A stretch of DNA of 64,000 nt from contig DXFL01000005.1 of NCBI GenBank assembly GCA_019114445.1, positions 1 to 64,000 of the forward strand. The letters run 5' to 3'. Both the position numbers and the translations under genes were made by a program. This DNA comes from Candidatus Barnesiella excrementigallinarum (lineage in GTDB: Bacteria > Bacteroidota > Bacteroidia > Bacteroidales > Barnesiellaceae). Positions 17,684-27,070 of the stretch are shown in pieces. Every line of letters begins with the position of its first letter. The stretch's first letter is position 1. The notes under the pieces were generated by a model. It was not told the origin of the DNA and searched no databases. It saw nothing but the letters and a program-made list of their open reading frames with translations.

Positions 17684-17935
17684 ATGAAAAAAGGAATCCA
17701 TCCTGATAACTACCGTCCCGTAGTTTTCAAAGACATGTCGAACGAAGAAATTTTTATCACCCGTTCAACCGTAGCAGCCAAAGAGACTATCGAAATTGAT
17801 GGCGTTACTTATCCTTTGGTAAAACTGGAAATCACCAGTTCTTCGCACCCCTTCTTTACCGGTAAACAAAAACTGGTAGATACGGCAGGTCGTGTAGATA
17901 AGTTCTTGAGCCGTTATGGTAATCGTAAGAAATAA
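17684..17935 (+). CDS. rpmE2: 50S ribosomal protein L31, type B
   Basis: An 83-residue ribosomal protein of the central protuberance. It starts [19 protein letters not shown] and has the type B features [23 protein letters not shown] and the basic tail RYGNRKK. It lacks the CxxC zinc cysteines of type A L31, so it is the zinc-independent form. The gene stands alone between two intrinsic terminators and has its own promoter. No zinc-responsive operator (Zur box) could be recognised by eye. Confidence 0.96.
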   Translation: MKKGIHPDNYRPVVFKDMSNEEIFITRSTVAAKETIEIDGVTYPLVKLEITSSSHPFFTGKQKLVDTAGRVDKFLSRYGNRKK

Positions 17936-17955
17936 TTGATTACACAATTATATGG

Positions 17956-17993
17956 AATGCCCCGGTTGAAAAATCGGGGCATTTTATTTTTTT
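17956..17993 (+). terminator. Intrinsic terminator after rpmE2
   Basis: AATGCCCCG (17956-17964) pairs exactly with CGGGGCATT (17975-17983), followed by a T-rich run to 17993. Confidence 0.9.
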
Positions 17994-18040
17994 AAGCAAA
18001 GGCATAGAGCTTTGTCGGAGTGCGATGTTTTCAAAATTCG

Positions 18041-18048
18041 TATCTTTG
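18041..18048 (+). promoter_or_regulatory. -7 promoter element of the dgkA-PAP2 unit
   Basis: TATCTTTG, 23 bases before the dgkA start codon. A TTTG lies further away (18011-18014) than the usual spacing. Confidence 0.55.
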
Positions 18049-18070
18049 CCCGACAAAAAGGAGACCGCAG

Positions 18071-18454
18071 ATGAACCGCAAGAGATTCAACCTCAGGGAT
18101 AGAGCCCGTAGTTTTAAGTATGCAGGCCGGGGAGTAGCCCGGTTGATTGGCAAGGAACATAACGCGTGGATACATTGCGCCGCAGCCGTGTGTGTGGTTG
18201 TGGCCGGTTTCTTTTTCCGTTTGTCGGGTTTGGAGTGGGTTGCTATCGTTTTGTGTATCGGAGCGGTATTTGCTGCCGAGGGCTTCAATTCGGCTATCGA
18301 GGCGTTGTGCGACCGGGTTACACCCGAATACGACGAGGCGATAAAGCAGTCCAAAGACCTTGCCGCCGGGGCTGTATTGATTTTGGCGGTGATGTCGGTA
18401 ATCGTGGGTCTTACGATATTTGTACCTAAAATAATACTTCTTTTTGGTAAATAA
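18071..18454 (+). CDS. Diacylglycerol/undecaprenol kinase family protein (DgkA family)
   Basis: A 127-residue integral membrane kinase with three hydrophobic helices. The family marks are FKYAGRGVARLIGKEHNAWIH near residue 15, the FAAEGFNSAIEALCDRV signature with its catalytic glutamate, and DEAIKQSKDLAAGAVL. Members phosphorylate diacylglycerol or, in many Gram-positives, undecaprenol. The ATG at 18071 is chosen because the frame upstream has no family similarity and a -7 element stands 23 bases before it. The stop codon overlaps the start of the PAP2 gene by one base (TAATG), which suggests translational coupling. Confidence 0.9.
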   Translation: MNRKRFNLRDRARSFKYAGRGVARLIGKEHNAWIHCAAAVCVVVAGFFFRLSGLEWVAIVLCIGAVFAAEGFNSAIEALCDRVTPEYDEAIKQSKDLAAGAVLILAVMSVIVGLTIFVPKIILLFGK

Positions 18455-19014
18455 TGAAGGTTCGGAAGGGTATTCTATTTTGCATGGCATTCCTGTGCGT
18501 ATTCGTTTCGCTTCGGGCCGAAGGGTTGAGCAGGGATCGTCGTGCGGTTAAGGTATCGGGCGATGTGCTTATGGTGGCCATGCCGGTAGCTACCGCAGCA
18601 ACGGTTTTGGCGATGAAAGACTGGGAGGGTGGCAAGCAAGCGGTTTTTACCGGTGTCACAACGTTGGGGGTAACCTATTTGCTCAAATGTACCGTCTGTA
18701 AAGAGCGTCCCGATGGTAGCAATCATCTGTCATTTCCTTCGGCACACACTTCGTGCTCTTTTGCCAATGCTGCATTTATACAGCGCCGATATGGTTGGAA
18801 GTGGGGCATCCCGGCTTATGCGGTTGCTGCGTATGTGGGGTGGAGCCGTACTTATGCCCGGCGGCACGATTGGTGGGATGTGCTTGCCGGTGCCGCGATA
18901 GGGGCGGGTAGCGCCTATATTTATACCCGTCCTTTTGCCCGGGATCACCGGTTAGTGATTTCGCCCCTTACCGATGGGACTTCGTTCGGGGTGTATGCCT
19001 CGCTTGTTTTCTGA
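18454..19014 (+). CDS. PAP2-family membrane-associated phosphatase
   Basis: A 186-residue protein with an N-terminal signal or anchor segment (MKVRKGILFCMAFLCVFVSLRAEG) and the three phosphatase motifs of the PAP2 superfamily: KCTVCKERP, PSAHTS and SRTYARRHDWWD. The catalytic histidines are in the second and third motifs. Such enzymes dephosphorylate lipid phosphates such as phosphatidic acid, PG-phosphate or undecaprenyl diphosphate at the periplasmic face. Overlap with the kinase gene suggests an opposing kinase-phosphatase pair acting on the same lipid pool; that is an inference. Confidence 0.88.
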   Translation: MKVRKGILFCMAFLCVFVSLRAEGLSRDRRAVKVSGDVLMVAMPVATAATVLAMKDWEGGKQAVFTGVTTLGVTYLLKCTVCKERPDGSNHLSFPSAHTSCSFANAAFIQRRYGWKWGIPAYAVAAYVGWSRTYARRHDWWDVLAGAAIGAGSAYIYTRPFARDHRLVISPLTDGTSFGVYASLVF

Positions 19015-19093
19015 TTCCCCCCTGTTTCTCTTGCTGTATTTCCTGTGCGAGGTGTCGATCTTTATCCGAAACTTTGGCTCTTGCCGTGCCGAT

Positions 19094-19137
19094 AAAAAAG
19101 ACCCGCCGAGGCGCTCTTGTTGAGTATCCCGGCGGGT
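19094..19137 (-). terminator. Intrinsic terminator of the nqr operon
   Basis: ACCCGCCG (19101-19108) pairs with CGGCGGGT (19130-19137) around a partly structured 21-base loop. On the minus strand it is followed by a C and a six-T run (19094-19099). Confidence 0.82.
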
Positions 19138-19160
19138 GAGAGGTTTAGAGGGAGGAGTGG

Positions 19161-20450
19161 TTATCCTCCAAAGTTATCGTACATGAGGTTTTCTTCGGGT
19201 ACACCCAATTCCCACAACATTTTTTCCACAGCCTTCGACATGGGACCGGGGCCGCACATATAGTATTCGATGTCTTCGGGAGCCTCGTGGTCTTTTAAAT
19301 AAGTGTTATAGATAACTTGGTGAACGAATCCCGGTGTATATTTTACTCCTGCGGCATCGGCTGCCGGGTCGGGGCGGTCGAGCGCCAAGTGGAACGAGAA
19401 ATTGGGAAATTCTTTTTCCAGTTCCAAGAAGTCGTTCAGATAGAATACCTCGTTGAGGGCACGCGCTCCGTAGAAGTAGGACATTTTTCGGTCGGTGGTG
19501 TGGAGCGTTTTTGTCATGTGCATGATTTGCGAACGCAGAGGCGCCATACCGGCACCGCCGCCAATCCACATCATCTCGCGTTTGGAGTCGAATATGGGGT
19601 GGAAATCGCCATAAGGGCCGCTCATGATTACCTTGTCGCCCGGTTTCAACGTAAAGATGTACGACGAGGCGATGCCCGGCATTACATCTTGGAATCCCAC
19701 TTGTGGCTTCGGCTTGAAGGGCGGGGTGGCAATACGCACGGTGAGCATGATTCGGTCACCTTCGGCCGGATAGTTGGCCATTGAGTAGGCGCGAATGGTC
19801 GGTTCTGTATTTTTGCATTTGAGCCCGAATAACCCGAATTTCTCCCACGATGGCAAATATTCTTCGCCAATGAGCCCCTTGTCTATATCCTTGTCGTAGT
19901 CCATCTCGTAGGTAGGGATTTTTATTTGGGCATAGGAGCCGGGGATAAAGTTCATGTGTTCGCCGGGAGGCAGAGCCACGATAAACTCTTTGATGAAGGT
20001 TGCCACGTTTTTATTCGAGATGACTTCGCATTCCCACTCTTTCACACCCAATACCGATTCGGGTACGATAATTTTCATGTCGTTCTTCACCTTCACCTGA
20101 CAGCCCAGTCGCCAGTGGTTCATTTGTTGTTTACGGGAGAAATGTACCTGCTCGGTGGGCAGAATTTCGCCACCTCCTTCTAAGACTTGACAGCGGCATT
20201 GTCCGCAGGAACCCCCGCCACCGCAAGCCGAGGGGAGGAAGATTTTTTCGTTGGACAAGGTGCTCAGCAGGCTGCTGCCGGTATCGACTTCGACCTGTTT
20301 GTCGTTGTTGATGGTAATAACGGCTTTACCCGATGGGACTAAATATTTTTTTGCGACGAGCAGAATCACCACCAAGAGGAGCGATACGCCCAAGAATAAA
20401 ACAATGCTCGATAGGATTGTCGTTGACATGGAACTTGTTGCTAATAACAT
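19161..20450 (-). CDS. nqrF: Na+-translocating NADH:quinone reductase subunit F
   Basis: A 429-residue electron-input subunit of Nqr. An N-terminal membrane helix (about 10-34) is followed by a 2Fe-2S ferredoxin domain with cysteines at 76, 82, 85 and 117, an FAD-binding barrel with RAYSMANYP, and an NADH-binding lobe with GGGAGMAPLRSQI and YYMCGPGPM. The protein takes hydride from NADH on the cytoplasmic side and passes electrons to the membrane subunits. It is the last gene of the operon and follows nqrE by 13 bases. Confidence 0.97.
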   Translation of the reverse strand: MLLATSSMSTTILSSIVLFLGVSLLLVVILLVAKKYLVPSGKAVITINNDKQVEVDTGSSLLSTLSNEKIFLPSACGGGGSCGQCRCQVLEGGGEILPTEQVHFSRKQQMNHWRLGCQVKVKNDMKIIVPESVLGVKEWECEVISNKNVATFIKEFIVALPPGEHMNFIPGSYAQIKIPTYEMDYDKDIDKGLIGEEYLPSWEKFGLFGLKCKNTEPTIRAYSMANYPAEGDRIMLTVRIATPPFKPKPQVGFQDVMPGIASSYIFTLKPGDKVIMSGPYGDFHPIFDSKREMMWIGGGAGMAPLRSQIMHMTKTLHTTDRKMSYFYGARALNEVFYLNDFLELEKEFPNFSFHLALDRPDPAADAAGVKYTPGFVHQVIYNTYLKDHEAPEDIEYYMCGPGPMSKAVEKMLWELGVPEENLMYDNFGG

Positions 20451-20463
20451 CGTCGTCCTCCTT

Positions 20464-21078
20464 TTAAAGTTTAATTCCTAAGAAGCTCATGAAAGCAATT
20501 CCCATCAGCCCGGTAATGATAAATGTGATACCTATGCCCCGTAACGGTGCCGGTATGTTGGAGTAGCTCAACTTCTCGCGAATGGCTGCCAAACAGACGA
20601 TGGCCAATAACCAGCCTATACCGGAGCCTATGCCATATACGGTGGCACTGGTAACCGATTCGAAATTGCGTTGCTGCATGAAGAGCGAGCCTCCCAATAT
20701 GGCGCAGTTTACGGCGATAAGCGGTAGGAATATTCCCAACGAAGCATAGAGCGAAGGGGAATATTTCTCGACGAACATTTCGACCAGTTGTACCATCGAA
20801 GCGATGATGGCGATAAACATGATGAGGCTCAGGAAACTCAGGTCGAGCTCGGCATATTCGGGACCCAGCCATTTCAGTGCGCCCGCTTTCAATACATAGG
20901 TTTCCAGCAAGTAATTTACAGGCAGGGTGATGGCCAATACGAAGGTGACGGCGATACCCAGTCCGAATGCCGTTTTTACATTCTTCGATACGGCCAAATA
21001 GGAACACATACCGAGGAAGTAGGCAAATATCATGTTGTCTATAAAAATAGACCTGACGAACAGATTTAAATTTTCCAT
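20464..21078 (-). CDS. nqrE: Na+-translocating NADH:quinone reductase subunit E
   Basis: A 204-residue six-helix membrane subunit. [31 protein letters not shown] is the characteristic N-terminus, with the conserved cysteine in GMCSY; a second conserved cysteine lies in [11 protein letters not shown]. Together with NqrD these cysteines hold an iron centre in the middle of the membrane. The gene lies 24 bases after nqrD. Confidence 0.97.
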   Translation of the reverse strand: MENLNLFVRSIFIDNMIFAYFLGMCSYLAVSKNVKTAFGLGIAVTFVLAITLPVNYLLETYVLKAGALKWLGPEYAELDLSFLSLIMFIAIIASMVQLVEMFVEKYSPSLYASLGIFLPLIAVNCAILGGSLFMQQRNFESVTSATVYGIGSGIGWLLAIVCLAAIREKLSYSNIPAPLRGIGITFIITGLMGIAFMSFLGIKL

Positions 21079-21102
21079 ATATCAGTCTCTTATCTCTGTT
21101 TC

Positions 21103-21723
21103 TTATTGTTGCAAATCTTTGTTGCGGGAGCGATGTACCCAAATGATACAAGCCACGGTAATGAGCGCCATGGGCGGGAGTATCATTAACCCGTTGTTTT
21201 GGTAGCCCCAGTCGTACATTTGTTGGGGAATAACTTGGTATCCGAACAGTGTGCCCGAACCTAACAACTCTCTGAAAAAGGCCACGATAACCAGTATGAT
21301 TCCGTAACCTACACCGTTGCCTATTCCATCGAGGAACGATTCCCACGGTTTATGGCTCAGGGCAAAGGCTTCGAGCCGCCCCATGAGGATACAGTTGGTA
21401 ATGATAAGCCCCACGAATACCGAGAGTTGTTTGCTCACTTGATACATATAGGCTTTGAGTATTTGGTCCACAATGATTACCAACGCTGCCACAACCACCA
21501 GTTGAACGATAATGCGAATGCTGTTGGGTATGGTGTTTCGCAGCAGCGAGATAATGACATTGGCAAAGGCGACTACGGCAGTCACCGATACGGCCATGAC
21601 AAGAGCCGGTTCGAGCTTGGCGGTGACAGCCAGTGCCGAGCAAATGCCCAGTATTTGTACGATTACCGGGTTGTTCTTCGAAAGCGGCCCTAAGAGTATC
21701 TCTTTGTTCTTTTTTGACAACAT
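21103..21723 (-). CDS. nqrD: Na+-translocating NADH:quinone reductase subunit D
   Basis: A 206-residue six-helix membrane subunit, paralogous to NqrE. It starts [33 protein letters not shown], with the conserved cysteine in GICSALAVT, and has the second conserved cysteine in [16 protein letters not shown]. It shares the intramembrane iron site with NqrE. It begins only 2 bases after nqrC. Confidence 0.97.
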   Translation of the reverse strand: MLSKKNKEILLGPLSKNNPVIVQILGICSALAVTAKLEPALVMAVSVTAVVAFANVIISLLRNTIPNSIRIIVQLVVVAALVIIVDQILKAYMYQVSKQLSVFVGLIITNCILMGRLEAFALSHKPWESFLDGIGNGVGYGIILVIVAFFRELLGSGTLFGYQVIPQQMYDWGYQNNGLMILPPMALITVACIIWVHRSRNKDLQQ

Positions 21724-21725
21724 GG

Positions 21726-22436
21726 TTATATCTGGTTTGAATTAAGCGATTCTAAGAATTTGGCATAGGGTTTCACGCAAGTTTGCAGCATGGATTGTAC
21801 CCCTTTGCTGGTGATGGTTCCGCCCGAAACGGCATTGACATAGTCGGCTCCGTTTTGCGGTTTCTGTCCGGCTTTTTGTACGGCGATAGGGGTGAATGCA
21901 CCGTCGATAAAAAAGTGCTTGCCTTGAAACTGCTTTTGGAACTGCGGCTTTTCGATTTCGGCTCCTAATCCCGGAGTTTCTCCCTGATGGGCAAAATAGG
22001 CTCCGTAGACCGTATTGCCGTCGTTGCTCACCGAAATATACCCCCAAATAGGGCCCCACAAACCGCTACCCGATAGGGGTATGATGTATTTGGGCTGTCC
22101 CGATTGGTCGGTATAGATGAAGATGGGCAGTTGTTGTTTGTCGGCCGGGAGTTTCAACTGGTCGGCAATATTCAGTTGGAACGATTTGCCTTCGACCAAC
22201 TTGCCTTCGGGATCGACCACAAACGAGTCGTCGATGTATTTCCCGTACAACTCTTGTGCGTTTTCGGGGGTCGATACGATGTTTACCGAGTTGAGTATTT
22301 GGCTCATCTTGTCGATGGCGATGTTTTTCTCCTGAGCAGGTTTCAGCCCCATCGCCGCGAATGCCAGTATAAAGGCTACGACAATTACCATCACTGCGGT
22401 ATAGATGAGTGTATATGTATTACCTTGTTTGTTCAT
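21726..22436 (-). CDS. nqrC: Na+-translocating NADH:quinone reductase subunit C
   Basis: A 236-residue subunit with one N-terminal membrane helix and a periplasmic FMN-binding domain. The covalent flavin site is the threonine in [11 protein letters not shown] near residue 210, attached by ApbE-type flavin transferase. The [18 protein letters not shown] segment is also typical. It follows nqrB by 8 bases. An apbE gene is not in the window. Confidence 0.96.
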   Translation of the reverse strand: MNKQGNTYTLIYTAVMVIVVAFILAFAAMGLKPAQEKNIAIDKMSQILNSVNIVSTPENAQELYGKYIDDSFVVDPEGKLVEGKSFQLNIADQLKLPADKQQLPIFIYTDQSGQPKYIIPLSGSGLWGPIWGYISVSNDGNTVYGAYFAHQGETPGLGAEIEKPQFQKQFQGKHFFIDGAFTPIAVQKAGQKPQNGADYVNAVSGGTITSKGVQSMLQTCVKPYAKFLESLNSNQI

Positions 22437-22444
22437 CGTTGTTT

Positions 22445-23662
22445 CTATTTAGTGAGGTTTTTGGCACGTTTGAGACGGTGGCGGATATTGGCCTCGACCA
22501 CGAAGTAGTCGATAAGCGGAGCAAATGCGTTCATAAGCAGCACGGCCAACATGGCTCCTTCGGGGTATCCGCTGTTGAAAACTCTGATGAGAATGGCTAA
22601 AACTCCTACCAAAAATCCGAAGATATATTTTCCCGTATTGGTGCGCGCTCCGGTCACCGGGTCGGTAGCCATAAATACGGCGGCAAAAGCAAAACCTCCC
22701 AAGCAAATTTGGGTGAGGGGCGAGAGTTGGGCTGCCGGATAAATATCGGGATTGGCAAACCAGTTACAAATGAGGCTCATAACAAAACCTCCGGCAAATA
22801 CCGAGAGCATAACCCGCCAACTGGCAATACCGGTAAAAAGCAATATGGCGGCGCCGATAAGGATTGCCAACGTGGAGGTCTCGCCGATAGAGCCCGGGAT
22901 AAGTCCGAAAAACATATCGCTCAATGTGAGCGGATTGCCCAGTGTGTCGGTGAGTTGGAGCACTCCGCCCGAATGTGTGGCGGCCTGTCCGAGGGGCGTA
23001 GCGCCCGAGAAACCCTCTACCACTTGTCCGCCACCCAATCCAAAGGTGTCGCTTGTGCGGATAAAGACTTCGTCGCCCGACATTTTGGAAGGGTAGGCAA
23101 AGAAGAGAAACGCACGGGTTACCAGCGCGATGTTGAAGATGTTCATGCCCGTTCCTCCAAATACCTCTTTGGCAAAAATCACAGCAAAGGCGGTGGCTAC
23201 GGCAATCATCCACAGCGGGGTGTCTACCGGGACAATCATGGGAATGAGCATACCCGATACGAGGAATCCTTCTTGAATTTCGTGATGCCGTAGTTGGGCG
23301 GCGGTGAATTCGATACCGAGGCCCACGACGTAGGCGACTACGATTTTAGGCAAGACGGCCAAGAATCCGAACAGGAATATTGTCCAAAACGAGGTTTGGG
23401 GCAGTTGCCCAATAGAGAGGTAGTGTTGGTATCCCACGTTGTACATTCCGAACAACAGGGCCGGCAGCAACGCAACGATGACGACAGTCATGGTGCGTTT
23501 CGAGTCTATGCTGTCGTGAATATGTACACCCGAACGTGAGGTGGCGTTGGGTACGAAAAGGAACGATTCAAACCCTTCGAATACCGATTGAAACATAGAC
23601 AATTTCCCGCCCGGCTCGAAATGGGGCTTGATTTTGTCTATATAATTCTTTAAAGCTTTCAA
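22445..23662 (-). CDS. nqrB: Na+-translocating NADH:quinone reductase subunit B
   Basis: A 405-residue membrane subunit, the ion-channel core of Nqr. It has about ten hydrophobic segments, the covalent FMN threonine in FSGATPLGQA (near residue 225), and conserved segments VSGMLIPMIVPVDTPLW and KEVFGGTGMNIFNIALVTRAFLFFAYP. It carries riboflavin and is where electron flow is coupled to sodium movement. It follows nqrA by 29 bases. Confidence 0.97.
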   Translation of the reverse strand: MKALKNYIDKIKPHFEPGGKLSMFQSVFEGFESFLFVPNATSRSGVHIHDSIDSKRTMTVVIVALLPALLFGMYNVGYQHYLSIGQLPQTSFWTIFLFGFLAVLPKIVVAYVVGLGIEFTAAQLRHHEIQEGFLVSGMLIPMIVPVDTPLWMIAVATAFAVIFAKEVFGGTGMNIFNIALVTRAFLFFAYPSKMSGDEVFIRTSDTFGLGGGQVVEGFSGATPLGQAATHSGGVLQLTDTLGNPLTLSDMFFGLIPGSIGETSTLAILIGAAILLFTGIASWRVMLSVFAGGFVMSLICNWFANPDIYPAAQLSPLTQICLGGFAFAAVFMATDPVTGARTNTGKYIFGFLVGVLAILIRVFNSGYPEGAMLAVLLMNAFAPLIDYFVVEANIRHRLKRAKNLTK

Positions 23663-23691
23663 GGTTGTTGTGTATTAAAATGGTTAGTTGA

Positions 23692-25041
23692 TTAGTTCAT
23701 CTCTTTGAGGAGCCGGTCGAGACCGGTTCGTACGATTTTTTGTAATTCGAGTTTCGAGGTGTCGACAAATTCGCACAACGCGAAATCTTCCGGTGCCACC
23801 TCGTAAATGCCCAAACTCTCCATCTTGTCGATGTCGAATGCCAAAATGGCTTTGATGAGGTATTCGGGATAAATATCCATCGGGAATACCCGGTCATACT
23901 CGTCGGACATGATGATGGCGCGTTCGCCGCCTCTTATCCGTGCATCGATGGCATAACGCCTCTTTTTCCCCAGCAGCCACGAAAAATAAGAGTGGCTTGT
24001 GCTGTATTTGTGGGGATTGAGCGAAGCCCACCCTAAAAATTCGTTGCAGTTGTTCCCTTCGGGGATTACCGTTATTTGCGAATGGGTAGCACCCAAATAA
24101 CCGTCGGCACCAATGTTTACGCCTGTCAGCACGTTGCCGCTGATGTAGCGTTGCTCATAGTCGGCCGGCTTGACCATACCCTTGATGATCGATGCAATGG
24201 AGGCTCCGGCGCAGGTGCGTACATAGTGCGGGTCGGTGATCTCCGAGCCGGTAACGGCCACTATGCGCGAGAAATCGACTTTCCCGTAATCGAGCAATCG
24301 GCCGATAAATAGGACGTCGAGCGCATTCATTGTCCATACCGTTTCCCCTTTGTTCACCGGTGCTATGTGGTTGATTTGTACACCCACATTCCCCGCAGGG
24401 TGAGGCCCGTCGAAAGCAACTACGGTCCCCGCCGTCGTTTCTATGGAGTCGTGAACCGATACCCCTACATATACTTTCCCATCTGTGAGTTTGGACAAGG
24501 CTTGTAATCCGGTTTCGAGGTGTTGTTTTTCTTGATTTAAAATTAGGGAATAGGAGGGAGCCAATGGGGCTGAGTCGAATGCTGTGACAAAAATGTCACG
24601 AGGTTTTGTGTCGGGATTGGCGACGATGTCGTAGGGGCGTTGTTTTATAAACGCAAAGATTCCCGATTTGAGCAGCAGCTCTTTTATTTCATCGCCCTTC
24701 ATGCTGCCGAGGCTGTGTTTCCCGAAATCTACGGCTTGATGCGCCGTATCGGGTTTGATGGTTATTTTCATAACCTTTCTCCGCTCGCCGCGCTCTACGG
24801 CTGCGATTTCGCCGCTTACAGGCGATGTAACCAAAATGTCGGGGCGCGATTTGTCGTAGAAAATGGGTGAGCCGGCCATAACTTTGTCGCCCGGTTTGAC
24901 AATCACTTTGGGAGTTATTCCCACGAAATCGTCGGGGACAATGGCATATAATTCGCTGTCCGGTGCATTGGATATTCGGGGTTCTGGGATACCTTGCAGT
25001 TGAATGTCAAGGCCTTTTTTTATTTTGACTACACGATCCAT
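23692..25041 (-). CDS. nqrA: Na+-translocating NADH:quinone reductase subunit A
   Basis: A 449-residue cytoplasmic-face subunit that takes part in quinone binding and has no redox cofactor. It starts MDRVVKIKKGLDIQLQGIPE, and family segments such as VKPGDKVMAGSPIFYDKSRPDI and SQITVIPEGNNCNEFLGWASL are present. The ATG at 25041 is chosen over upstream codons in the same frame because it gives the canonical KIKKGLDI start. It heads a complete nqrABCDEF operon of about 5.9 kb. Confidence 0.97.
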   Translation of the reverse strand: MDRVVKIKKGLDIQLQGIPEPRISNAPDSELYAIVPDDFVGITPKVIVKPGDKVMAGSPIFYDKSRPDILVTSPVSGEIAAVERGERRKVMKITIKPDTAHQAVDFGKHSLGSMKGDEIKELLLKSGIFAFIKQRPYDIVANPDTKPRDIFVTAFDSAPLAPSYSLILNQEKQHLETGLQALSKLTDGKVYVGVSVHDSIETTAGTVVAFDGPHPAGNVGVQINHIAPVNKGETVWTMNALDVLFIGRLLDYGKVDFSRIVAVTGSEITDPHYVRTCAGASIASIIKGMVKPADYEQRYISGNVLTGVNIGADGYLGATHSQITVIPEGNNCNEFLGWASLNPHKYSTSHSYFSWLLGKKRRYAIDARIRGGERAIIMSDEYDRVFPMDIYPEYLIKAILAFDIDKMESLGIYEVAPEDFALCEFVDTSKLELQKIVRTGLDRLLKEMN

Positions 25042-25071
25042 AGTGATGTTTGTAGAAAATGAATTTTGCCA

Positions 25072-25079
25072 CAAATTTA
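25072..25079 (-). promoter_or_regulatory. -7 promoter element of the nqr operon
   Basis: The minus strand reads TAAATTTG, 30 bases upstream of the nqrA start codon. The -33 region is weak (TTTC at a longer spacing). Confidence 0.5.
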
Positions 25080-25593
25080 CAATTCTTTTCTAATCCTCAG
25101 CCGAAACAGCCTCTCATTTTTTAGGAAAGGATACCGCTCTTTAAAAAAATAGAGGCAATTTGCAAAATAAAGCGCTCTGAAATATTAAACAATGTTTTTA
25201 AATATAAATAAATTTATACACACAAACAACTTTGTAATCTTTTAATTACAAATTTTAGTGATAAAAAGATTGCACAAAAAACACTTTTTGGGGAGAAAAA
25301 ACAGCTCGCCTTGTCCGTGTAGCAAAGCCTTCGTCCACAAAAAAAGTGAATTATTTTTTTTTTGTATGGAAATTATGTACTACATTTGACGCACGAATGC
25401 GTAGAAAAGAAGAGAAAATGGTAATAAAGTGTTATGTTTTCACCTCTTTTCGTTGTATAATATTTTGGAGGAGAGATACGTTTCTTATAAAGGTGTTACT
25501 GTTGGACTGTTGGCGGAACCCCCTGAAATTGGAACAAAGGATTAGATACTGAATTAAAAACAACTAATACAAACACTTAGATTTTATTTAATT
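25080..25593. other. Divergent regulatory region between nqrA and exbB
   Basis: About 510 AT-rich bases without a convincing gene. A TACATTTG (25381-25388) is the likely -7 element for the exb-tonB operon and leaves a leader of about 200 bases. A 51-codon open frame (ATG 25397) starts 8 bases after that element, but its composition is not protein-like. I see no strong terminator or riboswitch fold. Confidence 0.5.
25381..25388 (+). promoter_or_regulatory. -7 promoter element of the exb-tonB operon
   Basis: TACATTTG matches TAnnTTTG. A TTTG lies at 25361-25364, closer (16 bases) than usual. Confidence 0.45.
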
Positions 25594-26403
25594 ATGGAAG
25601 CTAAAAAGGCTAAAAAAAACAAAGTGCGCGGTATTAAGAACGCGTTTATTGTAATCATTATCTGTTTTATTGTTGCTTTGGTGGTATTCACCCAAGTACT
25701 TGGTGCTCCTGAAAACTTCGAAGGCGGTGATCCTGCCGGAGGACATCCTCTGAACCTGTTGGGTACAATCTATAAAGGTGGTTTCATCGTGCCTATTCTT
25801 CAAACTTTGCTGTTGACGGTTATCGTTCTTTCGGTAGAACGTTTCATCGCTATGCTTAGTGTTAAAGGTAAAGGTAGTGTAGATAAATTTGTTGCTGCCG
25901 TAAAGGTTGCTTTGGAAAAAGGCGACATCGCCGGTGCACAAGCCCTTTGCGAAAAACAACGTGGTACTGTAGCCAGCGTTATTTCTTCGGCTCTTATCCG
26001 CTACGGTGAAGTTGAAAATGACGATACACTGTCGAAAGAACAAAAAATCGATGCCATTAAGAAACAACTCGAAGAGGCTGCCGCTCTCGAAATGCCTGCC
26101 ATGCAGCAAAACTTGCCTATCGTGGCTACGATGACTACGCTGGGTACGTTGGTCGGACTTCTCGGTACGGTGTTGGGTATGATCAAATCGTTCCAAGCTT
26201 TGGCAACTGCCGGTGCTCCTGACTCGGTGGCTCTGTCGACCGGTATTTCCGAGGCCCTTGTAAACACGGCATTCGGTATCGCAACTGGTGCACTCGCTGT
26301 TATCTCTTACAACTATTTCTCTAACAGAATTGATAATGTTACCTACGCTATCGACGAGGTAGGTTTCTGCATTGTTAACACATTCGCTGCTACTCACAAG
26401 TAA
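25594..26403 (+). CDS. exbB: ExbB/TolQ/MotA-family proton channel
   Basis: A 269-residue inner-membrane protein of the ExbB/TolQ family. It has an N-terminal helix (about 15-40), a second at about 65-85 (VPILQTLLLTVIVLSVERFIAML), and two C-terminal helices around the family motif TMTTLGTLVGLLGTVLGMIKSFQ and ALVNTAFGIATGALAVISYNYF. With ExbD it forms the proton-driven motor that powers TonB. It is the first gene of an exbB-exbD-exbD-tonB cluster; the next gene starts 27 bases later. Confidence 0.93.
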   Translation: MEAKKAKKNKVRGIKNAFIVIIICFIVALVVFTQVLGAPENFEGGDPAGGHPLNLLGTIYKGGFIVPILQTLLLTVIVLSVERFIAMLSVKGKGSVDKFVAAVKVALEKGDIAGAQALCEKQRGTVASVISSALIRYGEVENDDTLSKEQKIDAIKKQLEEAAALEMPAMQQNLPIVATMTTLGTLVGLLGTVLGMIKSFQALATAGAPDSVALSTGISEALVNTAFGIATGALAVISYNYFSNRIDNVTYAIDEVGFCIVNTFAATHK

Positions 26404-26430
26404 TCGGCATAAAATCGAAAGGACCATTAT

Positions 26431-27045
26431 ATGGCTAAAGTAAAAGTAAAAAAGAAGAGTACGCTCATCGATATGACCGCGATGAGTGACGTTACCGTGC
26501 TTCTGCTTACTTTCTTCATGCTGACATCGACCTTCGTTCAGAAAGAGCCTGTACAAGTGAGTACCCCCTCTTCGGTATCCGAAATCAAAATTCCAGAAAT
26601 CAACGTTCTGCAAGTTTTGGTTGAACCGTCCGGGAAAATCTTTATCAGTCTCGACAAACAAGAGGATAGGGTGAATGTGTTGAACGCAATGAGTAGTATG
26701 TATGGAGTACCATTTACTCCTGAGCAAATAAATAAGTTCAGATTGGCAAACTCGTTTGGTGTACCTATCAAACAAATGCCGGGCTTTTTGGATTTGAAAT
26801 CCGATATTCAGGATCAAACCTTGAAAAACTATGGTATACCGTGTGATAGCGCTAATAACGAGTTCAAAGAATGGGTACGTGCTGCACGTCAAGCAAATCG
26901 CGATTTGAAGATTGCTATCAAAGCCGACCAGGCTACACCGTATGACAAAATCAAAACCGTGATGAGCTCGTTGCAGGATATCAAGGAAAACCGTTATAAT
27001 CTGCTTACTTCATTGAAGAGTTTACCCGCAGAAGATCAACAATAA
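26431..27045 (+). CDS. exbD: ExbD/TolR-family protein, first copy
   Basis: A 204-residue ExbD-type stator protein. A basic cytosolic start (MAKVKVKKKSTLIDMTAMSD) carries the proton-carrying aspartate in MTAMSDVTVLLLTFFMLTSTF (residues 16-36), followed by a single helix and a longer than usual periplasmic domain of about 165 residues. Two different ExbD-type proteins are encoded in tandem here; this copy shares little sequence with the second beyond the membrane segment. It would pair with ExbB in the inner membrane. Confidence 0.9.
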   Translation: MAKVKVKKKSTLIDMTAMSDVTVLLLTFFMLTSTFVQKEPVQVSTPSSVSEIKIPEINVLQVLVEPSGKIFISLDKQEDRVNVLNAMSSMYGVPFTPEQINKFRLANSFGVPIKQMPGFLDLKSDIQDQTLKNYGIPCDSANNEFKEWVRAARQANRDLKIAIKADQATPYDKIKTVMSSLQDIKENRYNLLTSLKSLPAEDQQ

Positions 27046-27070
27046 CCAAAGTCATGAAAGGAATTGAATT

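Noticed and set aside
25397-25552. 51-codon frame just after the exb-tonB -7 element
   Set aside because: Cys/Trp/Arg-rich random-like composition and no terminator or attenuator beside it, unlike the pyr leader.
25588-26892. Open frame of about 434 codons antisense to exbB-exbD
   Set aside because: Composition (S, R, N, H rich) and position opposite two clear genes point to a shadow.
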